Assembly (NCBI GenBank): GCA_019722365.1
Contig: JADFUC010001346.1
Location: forward strand, 1,178,001 to 1,242,000
Source: Lithospermum erythrorhizon
Lineage: Eukaryota > Streptophyta > Magnoliopsida > Boraginales > Boraginaceae
Reading direction: 5' to 3'
DNA length: 64,000 nucleotides
Shown here: piece after piece, positions 23,884-36,270 of the stretch
Numbering within the stretch: position 1 is the stretch's first letter
Layout of the letters: every line of letters begins with the position of its first letter
Notes under the pieces: generated by a model
What the model saw: only the letters and a program-made list of their open reading frames with translations
Databases searched by the model: none
What the model was told of the DNA's origin: nothing
Position numbers and translations under genes: made by a program

Positions 23884-26403
23884 ATTTATGCCTCATGCCC
23901 TGTTAAGATATACATAGAGGAGTAGATTAATAGCAATTTGCAATCTTAGTTTGCTTGCATGTGTGTGTTATTACCTAAGCAAATTTATTTATTCAGTGTC
24001 AAGATTCTTAAAAGGAAGAGTTGTATAGGAAGCTTTATTTCATACCTGTGACTTGTCCTATATATAAAATCAGTAAGTCGTTTGATTACTTTGCCTATCG
24101 ATTTCTTATGACCCTAAAAATTGTTTTCTATTTGATAATTTTAGTTGATCCAAATAAAAAAAAAGAGGTGATTCAATAGGGCATCCTTGTTTATTTATAG
24201 AAGTACAAAACTAGAAGTCGAATATCATTTTTAACAACTCTTTACCAATGTGAATACAGAGTAAATTTCAAAATTTAATAGCGTCATTTATGTATTTCTA
24301 TATCAATTTTCTTCCAATTGTACTTTATGTTTTGTTGATTTGCAGTATCTATATCAAGTTAATTAAACGCCTAATTATAATAAATCTTCTCCTTGTATTA
24401 TGTCTTTTTCAACCTCTTTCTGTTTTCAACTTCAAAATTTCTTTTTTTTTTCTTGCTTGTTTGCCACTGGTCTGTGGAGTGGTCTATTCTAAGCATCTGA
24501 GGTTTAAGATTATTATAAAAAATAGAAGAATTTATGAGATAATTGAAGACACGTACGCAATCATGTTTCAACTAAAATATGTAGTCGACTTTCGTCACTT
24601 GTTGACTGATACACACAAAATCTATCTATGACCCTTGACTCCTCCACTAATTATTTCATTTGATGGATCAACGCTTCCTTTATTTGCATCTTTGTTTGTG
24701 CTCCACTGTTTCTCTTTTCTCTAATTTTCTCCAACCGGAAAAGGTTATTATATAAATGAAACATACTCTTTCATTTCATCATCAATTGTTGAGTAATTAT
24801 ATATTCCCATTTTGGAGCTTATGCTTCATTTATTTTGGAAATTTAAATTTAAATATGCCGACAATTTATTAGTCGGTTAATGGCACTATCAAAGTTTGAT
24901 AAGACAAGCTGTAACGTTACTATTGACACAATAATATTAAAGATTTATTCATGATCACATGTTTTAAAAAGTGTCTAATAGATTCTCATTAAAGATGTTA
25001 AGTGACTTTTTGGGACACATGTGGTAAAATTGTCCAAAGACTCATTTTTTAAATAATTTTTAAATTTTGGGAAAATATTTGGATGGTATTAATTTTGTAT
25101 CAAAAATTTGATACATAATTTTAATAAAATATTTGGATGTGATAAATATTTGCTCAAATTTATTAAATTGAAAATTCATCTAAAAAAATGGGCGTTGAAC
25201 AATTTTACCCTTGTCAAATTATCAAAAAAGTCAAACTTAACATCACTTTGGAATGAATGAATAAGCGGGATAATTTTAAACATGAGTTTAACAATGAATC
25301 ATTTCAAACATGCGCGATCGAATTTAATTTAATGCTAAAGAGACACACACGTTTTTATTAAATAATGCATTCCATCCATTTCAAAAAATACACTTCCACT
25401 TTAAATTTTTATTAAGTATTCGTAACTTTGAACTCAAGTATATTTATATGTATATTATAATATTTAATAAAAAATATAACAAAGGTTACTAGTACTCCGT
25501 ATAATATTAATATGCTAGTTTTGATTCAAATTAAATTTATACATACATATTAAATAAGATTATAAAGTTAGTTAATTTTGATCGTTGAAAATTAAAATAA
25601 ACAACATTTATGATATATTATGTAAATTGTTGCCAACGGAGTTTGATATAGTGATGATCACTTGTAAGGATCAAGTTCCTTGTTGCACATGGATTAAAAT
25701 TAGCTTTCAAAAAGATGGAAGAGTCAGTCAAGCATAATAATACGTGCTATGAAAAGATGTGTCCAGTTTATAGAAGACTAATAGCTAAAAGTGTACATCT
25801 AAGTGTACTTAATCAAGATCAAGGTGCACGTACCGATGGGTGTCCTTAACCTTAAACCAAGTGGCCAAATGAATGAGAAGTGAAATTGGGGAACTATAAT
25901 CAACGATTAAAATTGATTTTAATTTGAATCGTATGTCACATTTAATATTCATAAATTAGTTTTGAAAATTATTAATATTATTTTCTACTTATAAAAATAT
26001 GAGTTATGTTTCTTTCATTTTTACATTATTACTCATTAGATTAATTCCTTCTCATGTATGAAATGACACTAATAATAAATTAATATATATATATTATGAA
26101 AAGGTACTAATTTCTTCATTCTAAAAAATAGGCAAAAATATGGTCACATAACACATCCTAATCTCTCAAATATAAAATAAATATAATATAATTTATATAC
26201 TAATAAAGTATTCGAGATTCTATTGTTCATCTTCAACATGACAAATAGTATCATACAAAGATCTCATACCAAACTGAACATAGTCAAACAATTATTCTTG
26301 ATCTCTCGCAAGTCTCTATACATTAATTATCATCATACTATCATTATTTTGTTTCAAGTATATATTAGTCTACTCATACTAAATTTTTTTTTATGATAAT
26401 TAG
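23884..26403. other. Intergenic, no gene seen
   Basis: AT-rich DNA. The frame at 24290-24631 is rich in hydrophobic residues because of T-rich codons; it has no domain and no matching neighbour, and is not called. A faint Stowaway-like CATTCCATCCATTTC occurs near 25368 without a clear partner. Confidence 0.45.
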
Positions 26404-29279
26404 GTAGAAATATAAGATATTGCGGTCATTGCCCTAACAATTCGATTGTACAAACCGATTTTGGCCTATTTAAGTTTAAATTCATATAAGTTCGATTAAA
26501 TTTAAATGTTCAAATTAGATACTGATGATATTTATGGCCATGATGGCTACTATCGTCTGCTCATAACCAATATACTAAATATAAGTAATATTTATTAGTA
26601 TATGACTTTTGTCAATCGACCCTAAGAGGTCACATACATACAACGAAAGCGAGTCGTAATTTAATTATAAATCTTCGCTTTAAAATAGAACTATGTAGCA
26701 ACATTGGAGCGATTTTCAATCAGAAAATCATCCCCTAGTTCGACTAATTATTTAATTAGCTCTAAAAACATAAAGTCGAATTCACCATTACCCTCGGGAG
26801 GTGGGAATCTGTGATATTGTCGCCCACCACCGCCTGGTGGCATCGTGAACTCGGAATTCTAGGGTTTTCAACCCTAAAGATTTTAACCCCACTGCTGGGC
26901 CTGGGCCGGGCTCGCTTTTATCGCTCGCTGGACTTTCTCGCTCAAGATGTTCTGGACATCGACAAATGATTTGAAATTAATTTCATCTCGGATTAATTTA
27001 TTCAATTTAATTTATTATACTAAATATTTCTAATTAAATTAAAATTAGCTTTTTAATTAAACTAAAATAATTAATTGATTAGAAATAAATAATTTTCAAA
27101 ATATTTAAATTAGATATATATAAAATTATTTGATAATTAAATACTTATATAATTATAAATTCGAAGTTAATGCATTGGGGCAATTGTTTATACTTATTCG
27201 ATACTAAAACAATAAGATACGTAATTTAATTGATGGATACGTATCGTTCAATTTACTATCCATACATGTATAAAAATTTAGATAATTAATTTTTTTCATG
27301 TATAAATATATGTTCGATATAATACGATTTTACGAGATTTATGATTTAATTCTTAATATAATTTGTAAATGACATGTGAAAGCATAATCGCAGAATTATT
27401 ACTAAGTATAACTAATCTCACCATTAAGTTAAGTAATATCACACACCAAATCTAAAGTCGGATATAACAATTTCAAAGTGCACGGACATGTTAAGATGAC
27501 ATAATGCTTCGCTCCTATAGGATGCCTCACGGGACGGATCAAACGCATTCCCATGTCTGCACTTAAGCTTCTCGAATCTATCCATTCTAAATTGTTATCA
27601 ATAGTTTTTGTTACTTTGTTGACGCATGATGTCACATCGAACCGTGACAAAGAGGTCACTAATACAGTCGTGTCGAACTTTTAGTGACGCCAAGGATTAT
27701 GTTAATCATAATGCTTAAGATCACCTACCCAGATCGAGACTCTATAGTAGTTTCACATACTTTGTGTTTTTCAAACGGGATCAAGCACTAGTATTTATGT
27801 TCTATTATTTTGTATTAGAACATTCTTATAAACTAAAACTGAATTATTGTTTGTTTTTCGTAATTTTCAGAAAAAATGACCTCCAACACTAATAACTCGA
27901 AAACTCTCTAAGACGACGGGAAAAAATGCAAACTAAATGGCATTAACTTCCTAGATCGCTAGAAATCGAGAATAATTTCTAAGTCGGAAAGAACCGAATA
28001 CGCAGTTGCCTTAAGCTTCCTCCGTAACTCTGAATGGGCGTGACGAGGAAGCCGGCTTTCTTATCAACAAATACGAGGACGACGCTAACAATGCCCAATG
28101 CAAGGTTGGCAAACACGTGTCAATCTTCATATTCAATTAAAAAATGTCACGCTACAAGACGTGATCGTAAAAATGGAAGTGCTTATTCCAAAAAAGCGGT
28201 AAGCAAATAGAGGTACTTATTAATCAAGCCAGTGCCCTCATTTATTGTGCGCCGGGCAATGGACAACCTACGAGTCCCCATGTCATAAAGACGACAGGCT
28301 ACGAAAAGGCCGGGACTCGCTCGGCCTCACTGCCTTCGAGGAAGCAAGCGCAGACATTATCCCTTTGTAGTTTCCCACTCATTCGCCACAAATTTTGTGA
28401 TGGAAATTAACATGCACGGGCCTCCATAAGTCGTTATCGTAGTCGCATGGTATTACCTACTAATAATATCGGTTATAACCTTAAGAATGGCAAAGTTAAA
28501 CTCTGTACACAAGAATAATAAGAAAAGAAAGCGATAATGAAAGGCTAATAAGTCAACCACCGCAGCCTCAAAGTCATCCAGAAGATGCCGCTAAGAACGA
28601 TGTTGTCATTATTTAGTGGTTATGTGGCACCGAAAGTCGAATGTCCTAAGAAGTACTTGCGAAAAAGAAGAATGTTCAGTACCATTCCGCCATGTATTTA
28701 ATACGTTATTACTCTAAAACTTTACTGACAAGCAACGCCGGGTCGGGTACTCATTATTTGTCGCAACATCTCGCACAAGCATCGTTGAGAAGCGGCGAAG
28801 TATACTGAAAGCCGGCAACGATAAAAGTTGATGCTCCTTACACCGGGTTTACTAAATAAGCATTACCGTTTAAATCTTATTTTGAACAATGTTTACTTTG
28901 TACTCTGGGCTTGAGCAAAAAAATATTATTTCCATTTCTCGCTTAATCCTTGATGGCTTTTCAATTTCAATAAATGATTTAATGTTGATTTACTTTCGAT
29001 ACGAATACTTATGGTAATCGCTACGCTAGAAAATGGTCTATGCGTGTTAGACACGTAAACAAATGCACCTATAACGCGAATACAAGCGGAGGAAATTGAA
29101 TCGTTAAATCCAACATGATGGCACTGTAGGCTGCTCACATTAGCGACAAACGATGAAAAGATTCTTAGAAAGCGTACGTATTCTCGCAGCTTGAATTAAT
29201 TGTTGGCCCGATACACGCGAAGTCATGCTTCACGGGCAAAGATGATTAAGTCAAATTTTTAATCGGAACCGCGAGTGGC

Positions 29280-29500
29280 AAGGATGAGCAAAACTACATA
29301 CCGATGTATGGACCACTTGAACACACACTGGCAGCAGGTGATTTTCATACTTTATGTAACCTTCTTCATCGATGAGTACAACATATATGGTTACATATAT
29401 CTCTGTTGAAATATAAACATGATGCATTTGAAGTGTTCAAAGAGTTTCAGAAGGAAGTTGAGAACCAACTCAACAAAAATACTCAAGGTTCTCCGATCCG
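29280..29500 (+). pseudogene. Copia integrase remnant
   Basis: The translation contains FIDEYNIYGYIYL, then after a frameshift the equivalents of KYKHDAFEVFKEFQKEVENQ and KVLRSD. This is the integrase core of plant copia elements (FIDDYSRYGYVYL in active copies), with the second Asp of DDY changed to Glu and with frame breaks. Confidence 0.75.
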
Positions 29501-30059
29501 ATGAGGCGAGTAATACTGAGCCATGACTTTGAATCACATCTGCAGCCCGGGATATATTATCGCAGCCTCACTCCTCGCCGAACACCACAACACAAATCCA
29601 GATCCGAAAAGGAGGAATCTTTAGACATGGTTCGATTGACGATGAGTACCTCAACACTACCAAATTAATGTATGAGGATATGCAATACAAAACCGCAATA
29701 TACACTAAATAAAGTTCCAACAAAATCGCCTCCCTTTATTCCGCTACTTAATTATGGTTTGAGACCTCCCAAAATAGCATACATGAGAATTGGGCAGTGA
29801 AGCTATGTTAAGAAAGTTAACAAAGACAAACTAGGACCCACTCGACAGTTTTTCATTGATACCCTAAGAAACTCGGGTATTACTTCTATCAGAAAAGCAA
29901 GAACAAAATCTTTGTTGCTCGGGGACATGCCTTTCCTTTAAAAAGGAATTCATATAGACAAAGAATTAGGCAAATGATCTGAACTAGTTCAAGAATGTGA
30001 GGAGGTTGCTAACGCACCCGAATCTCCTCAGGAGGAGGATCCCTCTTACATAGAAGAGA

Positions 30060-30800
30060 TCCACTGTAATCTAATGGAAGTCAGGGATCTAACTTCATAC
30101 GAGGATTCAACAACCCCTGAGAAGATCCGATAGAACTCGTCAAGAACCCGATAGATGGTACGGGGAAGCTTTCTTAGTTGAAAGTGACGAGCCTTCTTCA
30201 TATGAAGAAAAACGAGGAAATAGACCGACGTAATGGCTTTATCCATGAAATCCGAGATCAACTCAATGTACCATACGAGGTATGGACATTGATCGACTTA
30301 CCCGAAGTATGCAAAGACCCATTGAACGTAAACGGGTGTTTAAACGCAACTCTATAAGGATGGAAACGTTCATGTTTATAAGGCTAGACTAGTGTACAAA
30401 TGTTTCAAGCTGCATTCAAGAAATTGATTATGATGAAACCTCTCACCAGCTTGTGAAGTTTAAATCCAATGGATTCTCTTAGTCATTGTTGCATATTACA
30501 CCAAGAAATATGGCAGATGGATGTAAAAAAAAGAGTTCTAAACGGGAGTTAGAAGAGTATTTGCACATGACAATAACCTACCGGGTTTATGTCCAAAAGG
30601 ACCTAAGAAGGTATGCAAGCTACTGCATCCATTTATGGATCGCTAGCATCCAAAAGAAAGCCTATTCAATGTGAAGAAATCAAAGCAATTTGATTTTGCT
30701 AGAACGTAAGATTCTTAAATATACAAGAAGGTTACTGGGAGTCATATTGTATTAGTGGTCCTCAGATGTAGAGATCTACATACTAATCATCGAAATGACT
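30060..30800 (+). pseudogene. Copia reverse transcriptase remnant
   Basis: Successive pieces in different frames read RSDRTRQEPDRWYGEAFL, then DGNVHVYKARL, then NGELEEYLHMTQP-like and VTGSHIVLVVL, all from the standard plant copia RT region in order. No uninterrupted frame longer than about 60 codons remains. Confidence 0.75.
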
Positions 30801-31134
30801 TACCAATGCTTCGAGTCACCAAAGCATAGTTGTGCAAATGTTTCTCAATAAAAGGCCTAGAGAAGCCCCAATACATCTCGAATCAAAATACATAGAATCG
30901 TACGTAAGCTCATTGACCGAAATGTAATACTTAAGTATTGATAAGTTTTTGCATAGATTCCATATGTGAGGGCCTCCAAGAAGCGGTAATCTTCCCACGG
31001 CATATCACGAAATATCTTCTCCGTCAGTTCTGATAGTCCCACTACAACCGAGATAACGCGCATTTAGCAGTTCCATATGTTCGCCATAGGACGACTGTAT
31101 GTCATGTTAAAATAATTAATGCACGCTTCTTACG

Positions 31135-31330
31135 CTGAGTTGTGGCTTCCATCTAGTCGGTTCGGGTTCGTTTGGGTATTTAGAACCGAACCGACCTGCC
31201 GGGTTCGATTGAGATGGAACCAAACCGGTTCGGTTCCCGCCGTTCCACTAAATCGTTCCGATCGGTTCTGCTCGGTTATTTTCGGTTCCGTCAAGCTTCG
31301 TTTTTTTCTTGCCTTGCTTCTATATTTCGG

Positions 31331-31380
<50 letters not shown>

Positions 31381-31525
31381 TTTTTTAATTAAAAAATTCA
31401 CCTGTTCGCTGCCCCGACCGAATGTATTTTTTTTCTGCTTTTTTATTTTCGAACCGAATCGTCTGCCCCAATCGGTTATTTTCGTTCGGTTCGGCCGGTT
31501 CGTCAATTTTTATTTTGTTGAAGCC
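31135..31525. mobile_element. Nested GGTTCGG-rich insertion with (TA)n core
   Basis: A segment full of CGGTTCGG/CCGAACCG units on both sides of a (TA)n microsatellite (about 31331-31379) interrupts the copia pol remnant, whose RT and RNase H pieces lie on either side. Units at the left (31158-31300) and right (31410-31505) are partly inverted. Such GGTTCGG-rich short elements are common in plant genomes. I could not define its exact ends or target duplication. Confidence 0.5.
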
Positions 31526-33560
31526 CTACTTTGAGTGTAATAGTCGTTACCAATCATGTCCATTTACGCATATCGATGTAAAGTGCTATTCTTCCTAAGT
31601 ACTCGAGAAGAACTAAGGATATATATCTCATGTACGGAGGGAAGCGATGAGTCGTTAGCCGAAGGCTAATCGATATCGCCAAACCGACAAAGATGATTCA
31701 AGACCTGTTATACAAGTGCCCGAATCCATGAGCAAGAGCTGTACGCAGTGCCAGTGCACCGTGGGTCGATTTGGACAAATGCACTGAAAGCAATATCAGA
31801 GCATCTAAGCCGCAGTAAGCTTTCCATCAAGAAGTTCTAAGTGAGCTCGAGCGGTACCTGCATTGAGAACTAAGACAATTATTATGCGACAACATCAAGT
31901 AATCATAAAAGCTAAGGAAACCAAGAAAGTTAATATCACCGAATCCACGTACTCTAAAATGCCAACTCATTCGGGACATAAATGTTATATCTAGTTGCAT
32001 GTGTAGACACATAAAATAATTTAGTGTACTCCCTTAACTAAAACCCCTAACTCAAATCAAATATGATAAGTACAATACCAACGCCGGATCGAGAAATATA
32101 TGCGAAAGTGGTGTTAGTTTTGTTTTGTTTCGCTTTTATTTATGCAAATGTTTTAACGGTCAAGACAACGCATGAATTTTTAGCTTCTAAATTCATTTGA
32201 ATATATTACCTTGTTTATATATTTGTATATACTTATACCTTTGCATATGCATAAATGACGCCTCAAGCGATAATTTGATTCCAATTAATACCCAAAGTTC
32301 TCAGAGGCTCGGATATATGATCTCGAACAAGAAATCCTCCTCAAGCCAAGCTTCAGAGAACTACGAGATTGTTCGTCCCTAGTTAGGTGTTAACTTATTG
32401 GAATCCAACACCAAACGACTAGTGTGTGATTGGTTGTCTGATCACATTTCTTGAATCGAAGAGTGTACTTTAATCAATTATACTGCATGCATGTCGGAAG
32501 TAGTTTCGAGTGTAAGACTGACAATGATCGCTATGAGAAACTTGAGAAGATAACATATCATATATCCTAAGATGAATTGTCACTAAACTTATGGTTAAAT
32601 GACGATTCTTAGACCTCGCGCGGCAGATTTCCTCATTTTACAAGAGTAGCGCACTTTGGTTCCTTGTCAAACTCTCTGTAGTATACTATAAAGATTAAGG
32701 CTGAGTATGCCACAAAATGTAATGATGGAAAGACATGTACATCATAAGTGATTTGGTCGGTAGTTTTATGCTACCTTTGGTAGATTAATTGGGCTTATCG
32801 GACGGCCATCTCCAAATGGTACCTGACACGATTAATTCTGCAGCCTGTGGAACTACAAGCCATGAGAGTTCGGGTGACAATAATCTTACCTTAGCTCGAT
32901 CAAGTTGGAAAAACCAAAGACCGAGGAATCATGATAAGTAATGTCCAAGGGCAAGTGGGAGCCGAAATAGATATTTTTGGGTACAGTTTTAACAATTCGA
33001 TTGTATAACCAATTTACTCATTTAAGTCAAGTTCATTTAAACCCTAAAAAGTAGAGATTTTGATGTCTATATAAATGCCACTTTTTGGAAGCGAAACTTA
33101 TTCATTCACTTTTTGGAATTCACTTTTGTGAAAGGCAAAAAACTCTATTTTCCTCGTTTTTTATTTGGTCGACTAGTAAAAGTGGTGGTTCCTCGGTTTT
33201 TTCTCGCCAACATCTTCCAGAAGTTCAATATTTTAAAGAGTTCTAATAAAACTCCCTCGGAGGGATCGCTCGCCTATCAGCGACAATCTATGATTCTCGG
33301 CTGATGCTCGTGGGGTCTCACAATATTCCTCCGCCGCAGCTTATTTCTTATTAATATTCCAAGAACGGTACACATATTTTCTGCCTCATTAATTATTATT
33401 TATACACCGTAATGATCATGAGATTCCATCCACATATTGTTAGAATATTATTTATAATGCTAGGAAACACCAACAAATTATTCAATTATGAATTGAAAAT
33501 AATTTTTTCAATCCAAAAAAATTACTATTAAAGAATATATATCTAAATTATTATGTGTGA

Positions 33561-33805
33561 TACTCCTTCTATTTTTTTATTTGTCGTTCTAGCCTAAATT
33601 TTTTGTTTCAAAATATTTGTCATTCTAGCATAGAAAATTATACTCCTACAATTTCAATGTACTTTTTCACTACTTGTTCTCATGAAATTATCAACCAACC
33701 AATGATATACTTTTAAATGATTTTCAATGTATTTTTTGATTACTTTTTCTTTTCCTTAATCGATGTGAAAATTGTTAAAACGGCAAATAAAAAAAGGAGG
33801 GCGTA
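33561..33805. mobile_element. Stowaway-type MITE
   Basis: 245 bp flanked by TA. The left end is TACTCCTTCTATTTTTTTAT and the right end is its near-perfect inverse, reading inward TACGCCCTCCTTTTTTTATT. The TACTCCCTCC terminus and TA target site define Stowaway (Tc1/mariner) MITEs. Confidence 0.75.
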
Positions 33806-33872
33806 TTTTGTATTACATTTAATTATATAGTTCAACAATTGATATTAAAAAAGTGTCATGATACATATCTAA

Positions 33873-34122
33873 TACTCTCTTCATCCCTAATAGATTATCA
33901 AGTTTTAAATTTGGATGTTTGCCATATTAAATGTTAAATTCAAATATTTTTATTTTTATATAGATATTATTAAAAATATCAAATAATAATATTTTCAATG
34001 TACTTTAATATTGACATTAAATTTTATTCAAATCAAAATTATGTTTATCGATGAAAGAGTAAAAGTTTGTCAATTTTAAGCACTTAAATCAAGCATGACA
34101 ATCATTTAGTATGAAGAGAGTA
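33873..34122. mobile_element. Stowaway-type MITE
   Basis: 250 bp with terminal inverted repeats TACTCTCTTCATCCCTAATA and, reading inward from the right, TACTCTCTTCATACTAAATG, in a TA context. Confidence 0.75.
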
Positions 34123-34300
34123 AGAGAATTTTGGATATTTTATTTCAAAAAATTAATTTTTTTATTATAATATAATAACATGTTAGTTCTTATGCTTAAA
34201 TAAAAATATCTTTATCTATAAACTATAGAGATAATAATTAATTAGAGTTGAATTCAATATATGAAAGGAAATTAAAAAAAATTCAATATTCACTATTTAA

Positions 34301-34512
34301 TACTCCATCCGTTCCAATTTACTTGATTACATAGTTTAAAAGTGTTTTATTAAGAGGATAATTAATTTTAATATTTTCAAGGAGAGAGAAAATTATACCA
34401 AGAAAATAAGAACAGTTAGGGAGACGCACTAAATTATGTTAAATAATTTTAAAAGTTCAACGCAAAAGATCGCATTGAAAATAAACGGTCAAGTAAAAAG
34501 AAACAGCAAAAG
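34301..34512. mobile_element. Stowaway-type MITE, right end lost
   Basis: Starts TACTCCATCCGTTCCAATTT and aligns with the copy at 36023-36270 over most of its length (shared GTGTTTTATTAAGAG and GTCAAGTAAAAAGAAA-like parts). It stops about 40 bp short of the expected right terminus. Confidence 0.65.
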
Positions 34513-35430
34513 TTCATACAATGCATCAAGAATGTGAATCCGAGTAGCATTGGATTAGTAAACTAAATAATAGTGTATTGTCATAATAATATATATTAGT
34601 TTTCACTCTATATTTAAATGTAATCATCTATATTATGGTCTTAAAAATACACGCATTAATATAATAATGTGATAATCCACTTCATCATTTAACATTCACG
34701 TACAAATCGATATTCCCGCTTCTATTCGAATGACTTGTTAATATTTTATATTGAAGTTGTTATTTATGTCCAAATTTAAAAGCTTCATTTCAAGTATTAA
34801 TCACATATACACTATCAGATTTAAATTTTTATTAAAAAATTCATCAGACGAGATATACTTTTAAAAAGAGTACGCTATTCTTTATTCCCTTGATTTTTAA
34901 TGTAATTCATTTGGAATATTTCATCTCGAATAAAGATACCCAATGCGTGGCCTCTTTCGCTATTTCATAAGTATCAAGCGGTAGAATTTCATAATAAGTG
35001 TATCGATATTATTTAGTTTTGTGCAAAATAATCGAGACAATCATCAATTAAAATATGTTAAAATGAATACATAAAATAAAATTAAATAGTAGAAATTATG
35101 AATAAAGTGATATTTCTAATAATAAATAAATAATAAAAGTAAGTGGCTGTTATAGTGCTCGATGTTTTCTAATAATAAATAAAATAACTAAAGGGGCATT
35201 CTTTTACAAACTTTAAATGAAGAGTAATATGGTAACAAAACTTAAATCTATTATTAGAAATTTTGTAAAATGATCATATAACTATGAACAAAATGAATTT
35301 ATAATATAAATCAAAAAGAATAATTTATAAATTTACTTAAATAGTTAATTACTTTATTTATTATCTCGCTTAAATGCTCAAAGAGCAAATAATTTACAAC
35401 ACACGCATATTCTACTAATATTAAACAAAC

Positions 35431-35433
<3 letters not shown>

Positions 35434-35481
<48 letters not shown>
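35434..35481. repeat. (AT)n microsatellite
   Basis: About 48 bp of uninterrupted AT dinucleotides in otherwise featureless AT-rich DNA (34513-36022), in which no gene was seen. Confidence 0.85.
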
Positions 35482-35484
<3 letters not shown>

Positions 35485-36022
35485 CACTTTAAATGTTACA
35501 TGTGATCCAACATCATCAAAGTTACTACTCTTGTGAGAAAAATTACTAATAAGATTGAAATTTGCACATACTCCAAAACGACCATACTTTTGTCTCTATA
35601 TTTTTATAACTTAATCCGGGATTCAGGGAAAAAGAAAATGACATTCTATATGGACTTTGACGAGAATGGTTTTGATGTCTTTGACCAATTTGTTACTAAC
35701 TCCACTCATCAAGAATTGGTTTAGATAATAAGTGTATCCTGCATTTCAAGAAAATTGAATAATTTGTCCTGCATTTATATTCTAAACCATTAGAGTTATT
35801 ATCTAAACCATTTAATATGATGATATCTTATTGAGTAATTACTCATCAAGAAAAACTAAGCAAGGACATTAGACATTGGTTTAGATAATAAGTGTATCCT
35901 GCATTTCATCTAAAATAAGATATCATCATATTAATTTGACCATTTATATTTGTTAGATATTTGTCAAAAAAGTAATTACTCTACAATATGTTCTTTGGTA
36001 TTACAGCTCTTACCTTAAGAGT

Positions 36023-36270
36023 TACTCCTTGTACCTATTTACTTAATCATATAGGTTAAAAGTGTTTTATTAAGAGTATAATTAATTTTACTATTTTTAA
36101 GGAGAGAAAATTATAAATCAATAATATTAAAGAATATTAGGAGATAAACTAATTATGTTAAAGAATTTTAAAAATTTAATGTAAAATATTGTATTAAAAA
36201 GTAAATGATCAAGTAAAAAGAAATAAGAAAAAATTTCGGTATGATCAATTAAATAGGGATGGAGGGAGTA
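36023..36270. mobile_element. Stowaway-type MITE, complete
   Basis: 248 bp. The left end is TACTCCTTGTACCTATTTAC and the right end reads inward TACTCCCTCCATCCCTATTT. It is the same subfamily as 34301-34512 and has both ends. Confidence 0.75.

Larger units (their letters stand above)
26404..33340 (+). mobile_element. Second Ty1-copia retrotransposon, heavily decayed
   Basis: A plus-strand copia element in pieces. A block near 26430-26470 (AACAATTCGATTGTACAAAC) recurs near 32988-33010 after a polypurine tract AAGGGCAAGTGGGAG (32944-32958), which marks the two LTR starts. A TATA-like CTATATAAATG lies in the right LTR near 33067. A gag-like start (ATGACCTCCAACAC) is at 27876. Integrase remnants lie near 29280-29500, the GAG/integrase-RT linker and RT near 30060-30800, and RNase H-like remnants near 31550-31620. 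Every coding part is frameshifted. LTR lengths could not be fixed and the left LTR seems longer than the right one. Confidence 0.7.

Noticed and set aside
24290..24631. 113-codon hydrophobic frame on plus
   Set aside because: Hydrophobicity comes from T-rich codons; no family resemblance and no conserved start context.
31119..31534. Frames with long Tyr-Ile repeats on both strands
   Set aside because: They are translations of the (TA)n microsatellite inside the nested element.
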